DNA of 37,334 bases from a virus: positions 1-37,334 of the IMG/VR virus record IMGVR_UViG_3300017951_000042. One strand, 5' to 3'. The position numbers were made by a program, and so were the translations under genes. The notes beneath the pieces were generated by a model that ran no database searches, had not been told where the DNA came from, and was given only the letters and a program-made list of their open reading frames with translations. Of the stretch, positions 17,432 to 25,405 are shown piece by piece (position 1 is the stretch's first letter; every line of letters starts with the position of its first letter).

Positions 17432-19624
17432 TTAAAAACTTCGTCCTTGGATATATTGTTCCGTTGCAAAACAACCTATGTTCGGTTGCTGAAACCCTGG
17501 CCTAAAAGCATTTCCGTAGGCGTCAACCTCGTCTGAGTCCAAACTTCCCACAGAAACTCGCGACCCGTCTGCAAGTACGACCTCAATGTCCATCTCCCCG
17601 TCATCCTTCTGAACGGCCAACCCTGCGGGAACCTGAAAGTTTCCGGAAGAAGTAGTAATCCACATCACTCCGTTACGTACCCACACATACGCAGAGTTGT
17701 CTAGGTTATCAATCGCCTTGAAGGGTTGGTTAGCGAAAGCCCCTAAGTGGGGGTGGTCAGTACCTCTCACAGTCTCGTTGACCGTTGTTAATACGGGCCC
17801 CTCAAAACCTGTTAAATTCTCCGCACTTAACGCAGGGAGTACCCCGTCCCCTGAGAGTTGAACAACATTGTTGGCACTGGTGCCTACGTCCAATGCCGCA
17901 GCAGTACCGAGTGCAATAGTCGCACGATAAAAATCAAGATCGTCGGTACCAAGAACAAACCCCGCGGGCTCGTCGGCGGTAAAGAATCCAGTTTGGCTAT
18001 CGCCCCGAAGCACAAAAACTACACGTCGCTTACCGGACCACCCGGCAGAGTTACTTAACCCTACTATGCGGGACATCGGTTGTCCGCTGTTCCAAACATA
18101 CACTCCGTTCTCCGAAGCGTCGGTCTGATCCTTGACCAAAATAAGGTCTAGGGCCACGGGTGAGTACCCGTCGTAGGAGGCTAAGGCATTCGCGGATATA
18201 TCCACGTTTGCAGTCGTTGCGGCCATGCAAAGAATGGGCACCCGGCTGTCGTTAGACAAGAGCAACGCGGTAGCGGTTATCTCGTTTAAGTCCGCTGCAC
18301 GAGCAACGCCTTTCTGAATGTTTGATATGTCCGGGAGCCAGTCGATTAACTGAACCGCTGATATGTTGTCGGTGTCTAGCGTAAATGTAGGGGCGCAGGT
18401 GAAGCGGTATAGCCTACCACCTCCAGAAGTACCTAACCCTACACTAACGAGAAAAGATCGTCCCTGAAAGTCCCCACTCGCATCAAAACGAGTGTCGCGG
18501 ACCATCTGTCCACTGGTAAAGATGTAAAACCCGTTTTCGGATTTATCAGACTGATGGCCCAGGAACACCCGCATCCCCTCAACAAACGTAACGCCGTCGA
18601 TACCGGTTGGGGGGCTTGCAAGATTGGAGAGGTTGGTTGTGAAAACCACATCTACATCCACAAAAGAAGGTTTGTTTGTAAGGTCTTCAACGTCGTGAGT
18701 GTGGCCGGTATCCGACTTTCCGTCTAAAGCGGTCTGAAGACCTGTAACGTCTCCAACAACGTGAGCGTGGCCGGTATCCGACTTTCCGTCTAAAGCGGTC
18801 TGAAGACCTGCGACATCGCCAACAACGTGAGCGTGGCCGGTATCCGACTTTCCGTCTAAAGCGGTCTGAAGACCTGCGACATCGCCAATACTCAGGTCAC
18901 GGTAGTCCTCCCATACCATGTCGTCGGTGCCGAGTTCAAAGTCGGAGGCTCCGTCAGTGTGGTAGAGTTGGTCGGCGAGAGTGTCTCCCTCGCGAATAAA
19001 GACTAAAACAGACTTATTCTGGAAATCGGCATCGTTGTCGTAGTCTGTATGACGTTCGAGAGTTCCCGAATTATTTACGTAGATACCATTCTCTGAAGCG
19101 TCCGTCTGAGCAATAAGGAGAACTTCGTCTCCGTCAGAAATTGAAACCCCGTCGGCATTCCCGGGGGAGCCGAGGTCGGCAACATTGGATACATAAGCAG
19201 CTTTGACGGACTGAACCCCGCCCCCACCTCCTCCGGAAGCCAACGAAGTGCCTCCCGCAGTAGAACCGTCTCCGCCCCAGTAGGTTCCTAAATCGGTGTC
19301 GTACACAAGAACTCCCGCTGCCGGCGTAACTGCCTCGCGTTCTGCGGTAGTCATTTTGGTAATGCCGGAGCTACCCCCAACAGTACCGTCCCCAAAAATT
19401 ACAACATTGTTAGTCAGGTCGTAAACCCGTTGACCTTTCGGGTATGTAGTAGCAGCGATCTCCGCAGCAGTTGCGTAAATTGTATCCGATTCAACCAGTA
19501 GACCCCCCGTGGTAACACCATCCCCAGCGTACTCGTTGCCGGTATCCAGGTCGATAGCTCGTTGGCCGATAGGTAGGACTTTATTTACAAAAGCTGCCCG
19601 TGGTTGTTTGAGTACAAGAGACAT
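17432..19624 (-). CDS. Modular tail fibre protein
   Basis: 730 aa. The N-terminal 130 residues contain degenerate Gly-rich units (VYDLTNNVVIFGDG, VYDTDLGTYWGGDGS). Three copies of a module with the signature QTDASENGIYV follow at about 170-180, 355-365 and 510-520, a module frequent in phage fibres. Between the first two are three nearly identical 22-residue repeats GLQTALDGKSDTGHAH (about 245-310), typical of trimeric fibre shafts. The C-terminus is a Gly/Val-rich tip. The gene overlaps its upstream neighbour by one base (TAATG) and is followed by a beta-helix protein. It lies between terminase and portal rather than with the other fibres at the left. Confidence 0.75.
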   Translation of the reverse strand: MSLVLKQPRAAFVNKVLPIGQRAIDLDTGNEYAGDGVTTGGLLVESDTIYATAAEIAATTYPKGQRVYDLTNNVVIFGDGTVGGSSGITKMTTAEREAVTPAAGVLVYDTDLGTYWGGDGSTAGGTSLASGGGGGGVQSVKAAYVSNVADLGSPGNADGVSISDGDEVLLIAQTDASENGIYVNNSGTLERHTDYDNDADFQNKSVLVFIREGDTLADQLYHTDGASDFELGTDDMVWEDYRDLSIGDVAGLQTALDGKSDTGHAHVVGDVAGLQTALDGKSDTGHAHVVGDVTGLQTALDGKSDTGHTHDVEDLTNKPSFVDVDVVFTTNLSNLASPPTGIDGVTFVEGMRVFLGHQSDKSENGFYIFTSGQMVRDTRFDASGDFQGRSFLVSVGLGTSGGGRLYRFTCAPTFTLDTDNISAVQLIDWLPDISNIQKGVARAADLNEITATALLLSNDSRVPILCMAATTANVDISANALASYDGYSPVALDLILVKDQTDASENGVYVWNSGQPMSRIVGLSNSAGWSGKRRVVFVLRGDSQTGFFTADEPAGFVLGTDDLDFYRATIALGTAAALDVGTSANNVVQLSGDGVLPALSAENLTGFEGPVLTTVNETVRGTDHPHLGAFANQPFKAIDNLDNSAYVWVRNGVMWITTSSGNFQVPAGLAVQKDDGEMDIEVVLADGSRVSVGSLDSDEVDAYGNAFRPGFQQPNIGCFATEQYIQGRSF
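18695..18892. repeat. Three 66-bp tandem repeats in fibre gene
   Basis: Copies at 18695-18760, 18761-18826 and 18827-18892 are nearly identical at the DNA level and encode the shaft repeat with GDVAGLQTALDGKSDTGHAH. Near identity in nucleotides, not only protein, implies recent duplication or recombination. Fibre length is probably variable. Confidence 0.9.
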
Positions 19625-19935
19625 TACGAAGGGATCTTTCCTGTTGATCGATAGATAATATTGAAAGTAGTAGATGCCCCCTTCACGTAGAAAGTAGCCA
19701 AATCAAAGTTCTTCCCCTCACGAGACTCAAGGGTGAGCCCTGTGGTGGGTACAGGGAACTCGGCTCCACTGGCAGAAAAAGCAAGTGTACCGTTGGCGTC
19801 CGTAGGTTGGATGATAACAAAATCGGCGACGACCCGTTCAGCAGTTACTTTTGCCAAAGCATTAGTCCCCGCAACTTGTAAAGTTTTAAGGGACTCGAAA
19901 GCTCCAGGAGTTACATTGATGTGTTCGTGGGCCAT
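19624..19935 (-). CDS. Small structural protein
   Basis: 103 aa, uncharged and Thr/Ala/Phe-rich, probably all-beta (VTAERVVADFVIIQPTD, FDLATFYVKGA). It lacks signal or membrane segments. It starts one base after the stop of the 86-aa gene and overlaps the fibre gene start (TAATG), so the three are translated as a unit. A small head- or tail-appendage protein is likely; no family was recognised. Confidence 0.6.
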   Translation of the reverse strand: MAHEHINVTPGAFESLKTLQVAGTNALAKVTAERVVADFVIIQPTDANGTLAFSASGAEFPVPTTGLTLESREGKNFDLATFYVKGASTTFNIIYRSTGKIPS

Positions 19936-19936
19936 T

Positions 19937-20197
19937 TTACATTCCCGGGAAAAGGTTGGTTACTGCAGAGGGAGCAGGTGGGGCTTCCGGCTCACCTGTA
20001 GGAGCGACCCCCGTGTCCACGGCTTCCGACACGATAGGGTCGGGGGTGAAGTCGGCCACGTCAAACTTGGCCATCTCTCCATCCATGCTGTTAAGCACAA
20101 GCGAGACTGTCCCTGTCAGGGAATCTCCGATTGAGAGGCCCGATAGTTTTTCAACCATCACCTCGTTGTTGCCCAAAGATATTACTAGCTCGTCCAC
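19937..20197 (-). CDS. Small acidic/Pro-rich protein
   Basis: 86 aa with a GTG start after a 28-bp gap from the terminase stop. The N-terminal half (about 1-48) looks like a compact beta-rich domain (DELVISLGNNEVMVEKLSGL); the C-terminal half is Pro/Glu/Ala-rich and probably disordered. No family was recognised. Position between terminase and fibre genes suggests a minor virion or packaging accessory. Confidence 0.55.
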   Translation of the reverse strand: MDELVISLGNNEVMVEKLSGLSIGDSLTGTVSLVLNSMDGEMAKFDVADFTPDPIVSEAVDTGVAPTGEPEAPPAPSAVTNLFPGM

Positions 20198-20225
20198 AGT
20201 TTGTTAACAAAATAGGATCAAGGTT

Positions 20226-21770
20226 CTACGAGGCCAGCGGAATGATTTCAAGATTATTTTCTGAATTATTTTTCTTTAGCCACCCTGCGTGCTGCTCATA
20301 ATAGAGAGGTGGGTAGCTGGCAGCATCAAAAGTATGGATCTCGCCGGACGCAGTTTTCATGGGTTTGTCCGGCTTTTTTGGAATCTCCCGAAGTTTACGG
20401 AACATGCTCTCCGTAGCGGTAGCCATCCCGGAAACAAGTATACTGCCGTTTAACAAAAGATCTTTCATCATACGAACTCGTGACTCAACGGATCCGGGTC
20501 CCTTGGACGGAGCCCGCATCATGATCGGGGTCAGGCCCTTGTACGGGTTACTCGGACCAGGTCTGTCAATCAGGTAGCGGGAGATCTCCAACATCCGTTT
20601 ATAGGCCAAGTCCCCCTGGTCATTATATTGTTCCCAGCCCTGAGAGTCCCCGACATGGACGTAGGTAAGGTTAACACCAGTCTGCCTGTTAAACTGCACC
20701 ATCTTATCCAGCACGTCCCGTACCTTCTGCTCAAGGGATACCCGCTGTTTGATACGGACATGGTCATCCAGGTACCGATACAGCCTCTTCTCCCCAAGCT
20801 GGTGGCGTTGCATAAATACCCTGGCACAATTTACGTCACCGGGGTCGTACCCTACAACAATAGGGCAGGGGGACCCATCCTTCTCAAAAGGCAGGATCTT
20901 CATCCCGGACTTCCCGATCTCTCCTTTCAAATGAACCTCGGGATCATAGAACCCTTCGAACATACCCAGCCCGATAACCCGAGCCACCCACTTCCCAAGG
21001 ATGAGCCTGTCATAGGCAGTGGGGTCGAGGTTCGACTCCTGTTCCACAGACTTCAGGTACTCCTCCTTGTTCTCCATGAAGGGGTTTGTCGCCGGGTTAA
21101 GAACCCGTACCGAATACCGGGGGTCTGTGATCGGCCCGTCATCATTCTCTACGAAAGCTTTATATACCCAGTGTTCCTTCCCTTCATCCGCAGGGTTACA
21201 AGTGGCGATAAACTGCTGGTACTTTTCAGGAACCCCACGCCGACGACCCAACTGCTGGATAACTTTGTAGAAGTAAGCCGAGTCACTGGTGTTGGTAAGC
21301 TCCTCGAAAAGAAACATCGAGGGTTTGAAAGTTTTAATCCGGTTGGTAACGACCGAGGCAGCAGGCAAAGACATCTGCATAATCCTGGAGACGCCACCGT
21401 CCTGTGTACGGATATCAATGTATTTATTACCGGCCTTATCCCCGTACTCATCCGTGTACTGAAGGCCGATCCCCTTCGCCCAGATTTCCAAAATCCCGGC
21501 AGGGTTCCCGTTATGATCCTCCGCCAAACTTAAAAGATCTTCCCACGCACCCCCTGCGGTACTACCTGCACGGGTCAGGGTACAAACCATCACCAAGGCG
21601 TCACGGTGTTCATAGGTATGTTTTACACATTTATGCAGGGCTACGAAAGATTTCCCTGAGGCCCGCCCCCCGTACAAAAGCAAATACTTCCGATCGTCGA
21701 AGAAGGCTTCGACTTGCTGGGGGTACATGGGAGGAAGCCAGTCCTCCGGTTGTGGAGCTGCTTTAGGCAT
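20226..21770 (-). CDS. terL: Terminase large subunit
   Basis: 514 aa from the ATG in CAACCTATG; an upstream in-frame ATG lies inside the terminator and would add an unlikely N-terminus. The ATPase domain has Walker A GGRASGKS (34-41), adenine-binding YPQQ (16-19), Walker B FLFEE (153-157, catalytic Glu157) and coupling motif ATCNP (189-193). The RNase-H-fold nuclease shows YDPGD (Asp309) and VGDS (Asp375). The enzyme cuts and translocates concatemeric DNA into the prohead through the portal. It is preceded by a strong terminator, implying its own promoter or read-through for late expression. Confidence 0.93.
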   Translation of the reverse strand: MPKAAPQPEDWLPPMYPQQVEAFFDDRKYLLLYGGRASGKSFVALHKCVKHTYEHRDALVMVCTLTRAGSTAGGAWEDLLSLAEDHNGNPAGILEIWAKGIGLQYTDEYGDKAGNKYIDIRTQDGGVSRIMQMSLPAASVVTNRIKTFKPSMFLFEELTNTSDSAYFYKVIQQLGRRRGVPEKYQQFIATCNPADEGKEHWVYKAFVENDDGPITDPRYSVRVLNPATNPFMENKEEYLKSVEQESNLDPTAYDRLILGKWVARVIGLGMFEGFYDPEVHLKGEIGKSGMKILPFEKDGSPCPIVVGYDPGDVNCARVFMQRHQLGEKRLYRYLDDHVRIKQRVSLEQKVRDVLDKMVQFNRQTGVNLTYVHVGDSQGWEQYNDQGDLAYKRMLEISRYLIDRPGPSNPYKGLTPIMMRAPSKGPGSVESRVRMMKDLLLNGSILVSGMATATESMFRKLREIPKKPDKPMKTASGEIHTFDAASYPPLYYEQHAGWLKKNNSENNLEIIPLAS

Positions 21771-21782
21771 AGGTTGGTTGTT

Positions 21783-21819
21783 GGTAGCAGGTAGGGATTT
21801 GAACTCCCGACCTCCTGCG
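21783..21819 (-). other. tRNA 3'-half-like sequence
   Basis: Read leftward, the segment resembles a variable loop (AGGTC), T-loop (GTTCAAAT) and acceptor ending in ACCA (GCTACCA). It follows the T-run of the terminator and precedes the terminase leader. The T-stem has mismatches, and no D-arm or anticodon arm fits, so this is not an intact tRNA. It could be a decayed tRNA, a tRNA-like fold or an attachment-site core for integration at a tRNA gene. No integrase is visible in the window. Confidence 0.35.
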
Positions 21820-21870
21820 AAAAAAAAAACCTGCGCTCCCGTCTCAAGGCGGGGGAGCGGCCTTCGCAGG
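21820..21870 (-). terminator. Strong rho-independent terminator
   Basis: On the minus strand GCTCCC/GGGAGC plus outer CCTGC/GCAGG form a GC-rich hairpin with a bulge, followed by G and ten T. It ends the early/replication and basic-protein operon just before the terminase gene. Confidence 0.85.
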
Positions 21871-21899
21871 ACTTCCAATCTTCACCCCACCCCCGTTAC

Positions 21900-22022
21900 T
21901 CACTTTTTCTTCTTCATCATCATTTTCTTCTGTGCTGGACTCATTTTCTTCCGCCCCATTGCTTTGGCTTTGTTGGAAGGTCTTCCAACCTTCGATCCGT
22001 AAGTTCCTTTTCCGTATGGCAT
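21900..22022 (-). CDS. 40-aa lysine-rich protein (MPYGKGTYGSK type)
   Basis: Starts at the ATG in AATATCATG and reads MPYGKGTYGSKVGRPSNKAK, ending in a run of Met and Lys (MSPAQKKMMMKKKK). An upstream in-frame ATG would overlap the neighbouring gene and adds unrelated sequence. Tiny proteins with this opening are, as far as I recall, frequent in marine phage genomes; function unknown. The high positive charge suggests binding of nucleic acid, either genome compaction in the head or nucleoid binding. It is the last of four basic genes before the terminator. Confidence 0.7.
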   Translation of the reverse strand: MPYGKGTYGSKVGRPSNKAKAMGRKKMSPAQKKMMMKKKK

Positions 22023-22098
22023 GATATTATTATTATTCCTTTTGATTAAGCGGCCATTGTGTTGGCCAATTAAAGTGTTTTTTGTGTGGCATGTTAAC

Positions 22099-22386
22099 CT
22101 ACCATTTGACCTTGTCAGCCCAATATGCTGCTGACATTTTCCCTTTTGCAATGTTCTTGGCATGTCTGGCTTTGAATGATTTTCTTTTTGCTTTCATTCG
22201 TGCCGACTCACCTGCTTTAGGCTTACCAGCAGTTTTAGCTCCTTTTTCACCAAACCTAATAGTTTTTATCTTATCACCTTCTTTGGCAACGACTATGTGT
22301 GATTTCTTGGGGTGGTTAGGAGTTCTTTTAGGTTTATTGAAACCTGACACGCCTGCCCTCGCTAGTCTTGGGTCTTTCTTGCTCAT
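22099..22386 (-). CDS. DUF6321-like small basic protein
   Basis: 95 aa. It contains GVSGFNKPKRTPNHPKKSHI (about 12-31), then VVAKEGDKIKTIRFG and, near the C-terminus, KSFKARHAKNIAKGKMSAAYWADKVKW. I recognise this as the conserved sequence of a small viral family (I believe DUF6321) found in cyanophages, other aquatic phages and some large viruses. No enzymatic motif; strongly basic. The function is unknown and a virion or DNA-associated role is plausible. It follows the 79-aa gene by six bases. Confidence 0.8.
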   Translation of the reverse strand: MSKKDPRLARAGVSGFNKPKRTPNHPKKSHIVVAKEGDKIKTIRFGEKGAKTAGKPKAGESARMKAKRKSFKARHAKNIAKGKMSAAYWADKVKW

Positions 22387-22392
22387 TTCTAA

Positions 22393-22632
22393 TTATGCCT
22401 TTTTTGTTCTGCGACCCATGCCTACTCTACGCTTTTCAGCCACGAGTGCCTTTTTCTTTTTGCCAACCTGTTTCCAGGTCTTGGGAGTTGATTTAGAAAC
22501 TCTTTTACTGGGACGGCATTTTTTAACGCCTTTAGTTTTTTTGGACCCGCAAGCGTTACCATTTTGATCCGTCCACTTCTCTTTGAACCACCGTTTAAGG
22601 TCTGCCCCGGCTTTGCCTTTACGAACTGCCAT
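22393..22632 (-). CDS. DUF5872-like small basic protein
   Basis: 79 aa from the ATG two bases after the previous stop; an earlier in-frame ATG would read through the neighbouring gene. The core DLKRWFKEKWTDQNG (about 11-25), then CGSKKTKG and KKCRPSKRVSKSTPKTW, matches the W-F-x-E-K-W-x-D then CG and CRPSKRVS-x-x-TP pattern of the DUF5872 family that I know from phages and giant viruses. Two Cys may bind metal. The tail is Arg/Lys-rich. Function unknown. Confidence 0.8.
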   Translation of the reverse strand: MAVRKGKAGADLKRWFKEKWTDQNGNACGSKKTKGVKKCRPSKRVSKSTPKTWKQVGKKKKALVAEKRRVGMGRRTKKA

Positions 22633-22633
22633 A

Positions 22634-22768
22634 TCACTTCTTCTTCCCCGCTTTCTTCTTCCGGCATTTCGCGATCGCACCACTAGCATACGCACTCGGG
22701 AATATCTCATAGCTACGCTTTACCTTATGGTAACATGCGTCCTTTTTAGGCTTTGCTTTTTTCTTCAT
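22634..22768 (-). CDS. 44-aa basic protein with CYHKVK and PSAYASGA motifs
   Basis: Start context CCACCTATG. The protein is MKKKAKPKKDACYHKVKRSY continuing EIFPSAYASGAIAKCRKKKA and ending GKKK. The pattern C-Y-x-K-V-K-x-x-Y-x-(W/F)-P-S-A-Y-A-S-G-A-x-x-K-C-R is a small family I have seen repeatedly in phages and large DNA viruses, often beside DUF5872-like proteins. Two Cys flank the conserved core. It opens the four-gene basic cassette, one base before the DUF5872-like gene. Function unknown. Confidence 0.8.
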   Translation of the reverse strand: MKKKAKPKKDACYHKVKRSYEIFPSAYASGAIAKCRKKKAGKKK

Positions 22769-22807
22769 AGGTGGATACGGTTTATGAGCCTAGCGAGCTG
22801 CGTTAAC

Positions 22808-24943
22808 CTATACTTTCTTTAATTCGTAACGTGTCAAGCCATTAGCTTTCCACTTATGGAGCTGGAACCCGAGGACAGGGTCAGGCTCAAACCCGGAGAG
22901 GTACCTGCCCAAAACAACACTGCTGAGGTTCCTGTCTAACGCGTCTGCCAGCTCGTTACTCTTCAAAGCTTCAACAAGCTGGGTACAGGTGCCAATCCAG
23001 GAAGTTTGTTGCTGTGTTTGGAGGATCGCCCAGAAAGCTGCTATCACCTCAGCAAGTACAGCTTTAGGGGAAATATCCTGTGAATGAGAGTCCAACTCGG
23101 GGTGGACGAATGTTTTCACCCCGAACCGGGTCTGCACCGTTACAGTAGGGTCGGGCTGGTAGTCCAAAAGGAACTTGGCAAAGTGGGGAAGCTCAGTCTC
23201 AAGAGTCCTCATAATCCACCCCTGATCCGAATTGGGGAACTGCATGTCGCTGTAGGTACGGAAAGCAAGGAGTTTATCCCGCACCGCTTCATGCTCGATG
23301 TTCGGAAGTACTGCACGGAGCGAGTCATCGTCCAGATTACAGGCAATCATCACCCGCCCCTGCCAAGGTACAGAGGCTTCTGAGCCAAACTTCTGTCGAT
23401 AGGCGGCTCTACCTGAAGCAACAACGTCTTTTACTTTGGCACTTATCGCAGCACGGGAGCGATAACTACCCTCCCCATCCTCGTCGTCCATCACCCACAG
23501 GGGGCTGGCGACCAACTCGGCAGAGAAACGGGTCTCTCCCCGAAGGAACTCTTTAGCTCTCTCCCCTGCACCAACGAGTCCTCCGACAACTCCGTTCATG
23601 AAGAGAGATTTACCTCCCCCATGATCTCCTGCCAGCACGACCGCCTGCCCCCATAAAGGTTCAAGGTTCAGGTGGGACTGGTAAAATCTTTTCAACCACG
23701 CAAGGATGTAGTCAATCTGCACATCCTCCCTGAACAAACCTTCGATCAGGCTGCAAATAAAAGGCCACTTGCCTACGTCTCCACCCTCCGCAGGTTTGAG
23801 GCAGGTTGCCCTCCCTGTGTTCAGGTATTTCCCGGACGGGAGCTCAATTAACTCATCCTTCTTATTCGGGACAGCTACCGCCCCGACGACAGAGCGTTCC
23901 TCAAAGACCCTGTAAAGAAAAGTATCCGCCGGAGAGTTCCCGTCCTTATCCTTCTTGTTCGTGACTCCGTGGGCATGGTGCAGGATACTCAAAGCCTTTA
24001 ATGCTGTAACCCCCAGCCATCCGTCCGTGTGGCGGTAGTAATATTTATCCCTGTCGGAAACGTAATAGAAGTCCTGGATCATATCCCCGAAAGTCTCCTG
24101 AAGATACCCGTCCGTAAAATCTTTCCCGAAGATGTCAGACCACGGTTGAAACCCCATACAGACACGGGATGAGTGGTCAAAGACCCCACCCTTGAACATC
24201 ACTACGGAGTTCGAAGTCCCCTGGTCGTAGGTGTCATCGTCCCAGAACCTGCAACTACGGATACCTTCTTCAACAGGTTTACCCCATCGGTCCAGCCAGC
24301 CCCTGCGAGCCATCTCTTTCTCGATCTCAGGGAACGGTACCTCTACCCCTGCTGGGAAGTCCCGTTCAGGGTTCATCGTCTCAGACATCACGGAGTAAAG
24401 TAAACTCTCGGGGACAAAGTCTGCACCGGGTACATCTGTCCAGTTCGTCCCTGCCTCATAATAAAGGGAAGGGTCAAGGGACTTTTCGTCAAACCCCGGC
24501 AGCATCCCTGTAAACTTCAGGTGCTTGTCCAGCTTCCTGACAAATCTTTCATAGTGGTCCCACCCTGTAAACAACACAGGCTTCGCAAACAACCACACGG
24601 CACGGGTGTAGCCTGAGAAAGTTGAGGAGAGGAGACCGGGTTTATACCTGTCGTTACACCGTTTCTGTGCGTTCTCTAACGCTTCTTCGATGGACATTTT
24701 GTACCCATCGTAATCCACAACCAGCCCCACGGAGACCACCGGAGGGTTCTCTTTACTGACTCGGATTGATCTGTTTTTGCCACCTACTGCTGAATAGAAG
24801 CAGTGCTGGAAGTCAGGACTGTTAATTTTCTGTGCCCACTTCCCTTTTGGAATGGACGGGTAACCGCTATGGGGAAAATCCCAAGGATATCCGAGGGTTG
24901 TCTCCGGCGTGACGTGATTTGGAATCGTTAAAAAACTGTTCAT
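22808..24943 (-). CDS. PrimPol (AEP)-SF3 helicase replication protein
   Basis: 711 aa from ATG 24943; an ATG eight codons earlier is possible. The N-terminal primase-polymerase-like domain has VVDYDG (Asp77, Asp79; the hDhD metal motif), SGYTRAVWLFAKP (about 110-122, where family proteins have the second motif) and a later DPSLYYEAGTNW region. The C-terminal SF3/D5-type helicase has Walker A GDHGGGKS (439-446) and Walker B WVMDDED (483-489). It should prime and unwind the phage origin. The start overlaps the end of the RuvC-like gene by 77 bp. Confidence 0.8.
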   Translation of the reverse strand: MNSFLTIPNHVTPETTLGYPWDFPHSGYPSIPKGKWAQKINSPDFQHCFYSAVGGKNRSIRVSKENPPVVSVGLVVDYDGYKMSIEEALENAQKRCNDRYKPGLLSSTFSGYTRAVWLFAKPVLFTGWDHYERFVRKLDKHLKFTGMLPGFDEKSLDPSLYYEAGTNWTDVPGADFVPESLLYSVMSETMNPERDFPAGVEVPFPEIEKEMARRGWLDRWGKPVEEGIRSCRFWDDDTYDQGTSNSVVMFKGGVFDHSSRVCMGFQPWSDIFGKDFTDGYLQETFGDMIQDFYYVSDRDKYYYRHTDGWLGVTALKALSILHHAHGVTNKKDKDGNSPADTFLYRVFEERSVVGAVAVPNKKDELIELPSGKYLNTGRATCLKPAEGGDVGKWPFICSLIEGLFREDVQIDYILAWLKRFYQSHLNLEPLWGQAVVLAGDHGGGKSLFMNGVVGGLVGAGERAKEFLRGETRFSAELVASPLWVMDDEDGEGSYRSRAAISAKVKDVVASGRAAYRQKFGSEASVPWQGRVMIACNLDDDSLRAVLPNIEHEAVRDKLLAFRTYSDMQFPNSDQGWIMRTLETELPHFAKFLLDYQPDPTVTVQTRFGVKTFVHPELDSHSQDISPKAVLAEVIAAFWAILQTQQQTSWIGTCTQLVEALKSNELADALDRNLSSVVLGRYLSGFEPDPVLGFQLHKWKANGLTRYELKKV

Positions 24944-25382
24944 ATATACTGTGTCCGTAGTCTGCAATTAAGAAAGCGTCTGCCATTCGCTTAGTATGCT
25001 TACTAAAACGAACAGAAGACGCCTCGTATAGTTTAGTTTTTCTGGCGGCATAGGTAAGCCCTGACGGTATGTTGTAGGGCTTCTGCCATTCGGCAGGCAT
25101 CAGCTGTACGGTAGGGATCTGAAATAACTTCAAAACCATACCCCAAGCATGAAAATTACCACCGAAAGAGAAGGCGGATTTCACTCCCATCTGGCCGGAA
25201 GCGGAAACCTTTTCAATAAAACAAACCGGATTGGTGGCACTTGCCTCCTCAAGAAGTGCCTCCCAATCCGGTTCCCATGGAAATACCCGAACTCTTCCGG
25301 GCGTCAACAATACCGCTCCTCCATCTTTTCCAGGATCTATCCCAAGTACGGGATGGAGTATTTCAAAGCGAGGAGTGGTCAT
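24867..25382 (-). CDS. RuvC-like Holliday-junction resolvase
   Basis: 171 aa with an RNase-H fold typical of RuvC: GIDPGKDGG (Asp16), FIEKVSA (Glu57), a Gln/Met-rich middle (QMGVKSAFSFGGNFHAWGM), substrate segment LMPAEWQK (about 94-101) and MADAFLIADYG (Asp135). Phage RuvC-like nucleases resolve branched replication/recombination DNA before packaging. The last 25 residues overlap the PrimPol gene. The start follows a 23-bp gap and has an anti-Shine-Dalgarno-like CCTCCT before it rather than a Shine-Dalgarno. Confidence 0.85.
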   Translation of the reverse strand: MTTPRFEILHPVLGIDPGKDGGAVLLTPGRVRVFPWEPDWEALLEEASATNPVCFIEKVSASGQMGVKSAFSFGGNFHAWGMVLKLFQIPTVQLMPAEWQKPYNIPSGLTYAARKTKLYEASSVRFSKHTKRMADAFLIADYGHSIYEQFFNDSKSRHAGDNPRISLGFSP

Positions 25383-25405
25383 TGTAGGAGGATGTAAAGG
25401 GTTGG

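Noticed and set aside
18695-18892. Tandem repeats considered as a CRISPR array
   Set aside because: The repeats abut without spacers and translate in frame as fibre-shaft repeats. No cas genes are present.
20628-21533. 301-codon plus-strand frame opposite terminase
   Set aside because: Shadow of terminase, whose Walker A, Walker B and nuclease motifs are clear.
21785-21875. Complete tRNA gene (Ser or Leu type) before terminase
   Set aside because: TTGAGA in the terminator loop looks like an anticodon loop, but anticodon and D stems do not pair and ten T interrupt the fold. Only a 3'-half resemblance remains.
22082-22567. Hydrophobic 161-codon plus-strand frame over the basic-protein cassette
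   Set aside because: Lys/Arg codons read as Phe/Leu/Ser on the other strand. The minus-strand proteins match known small viral families.
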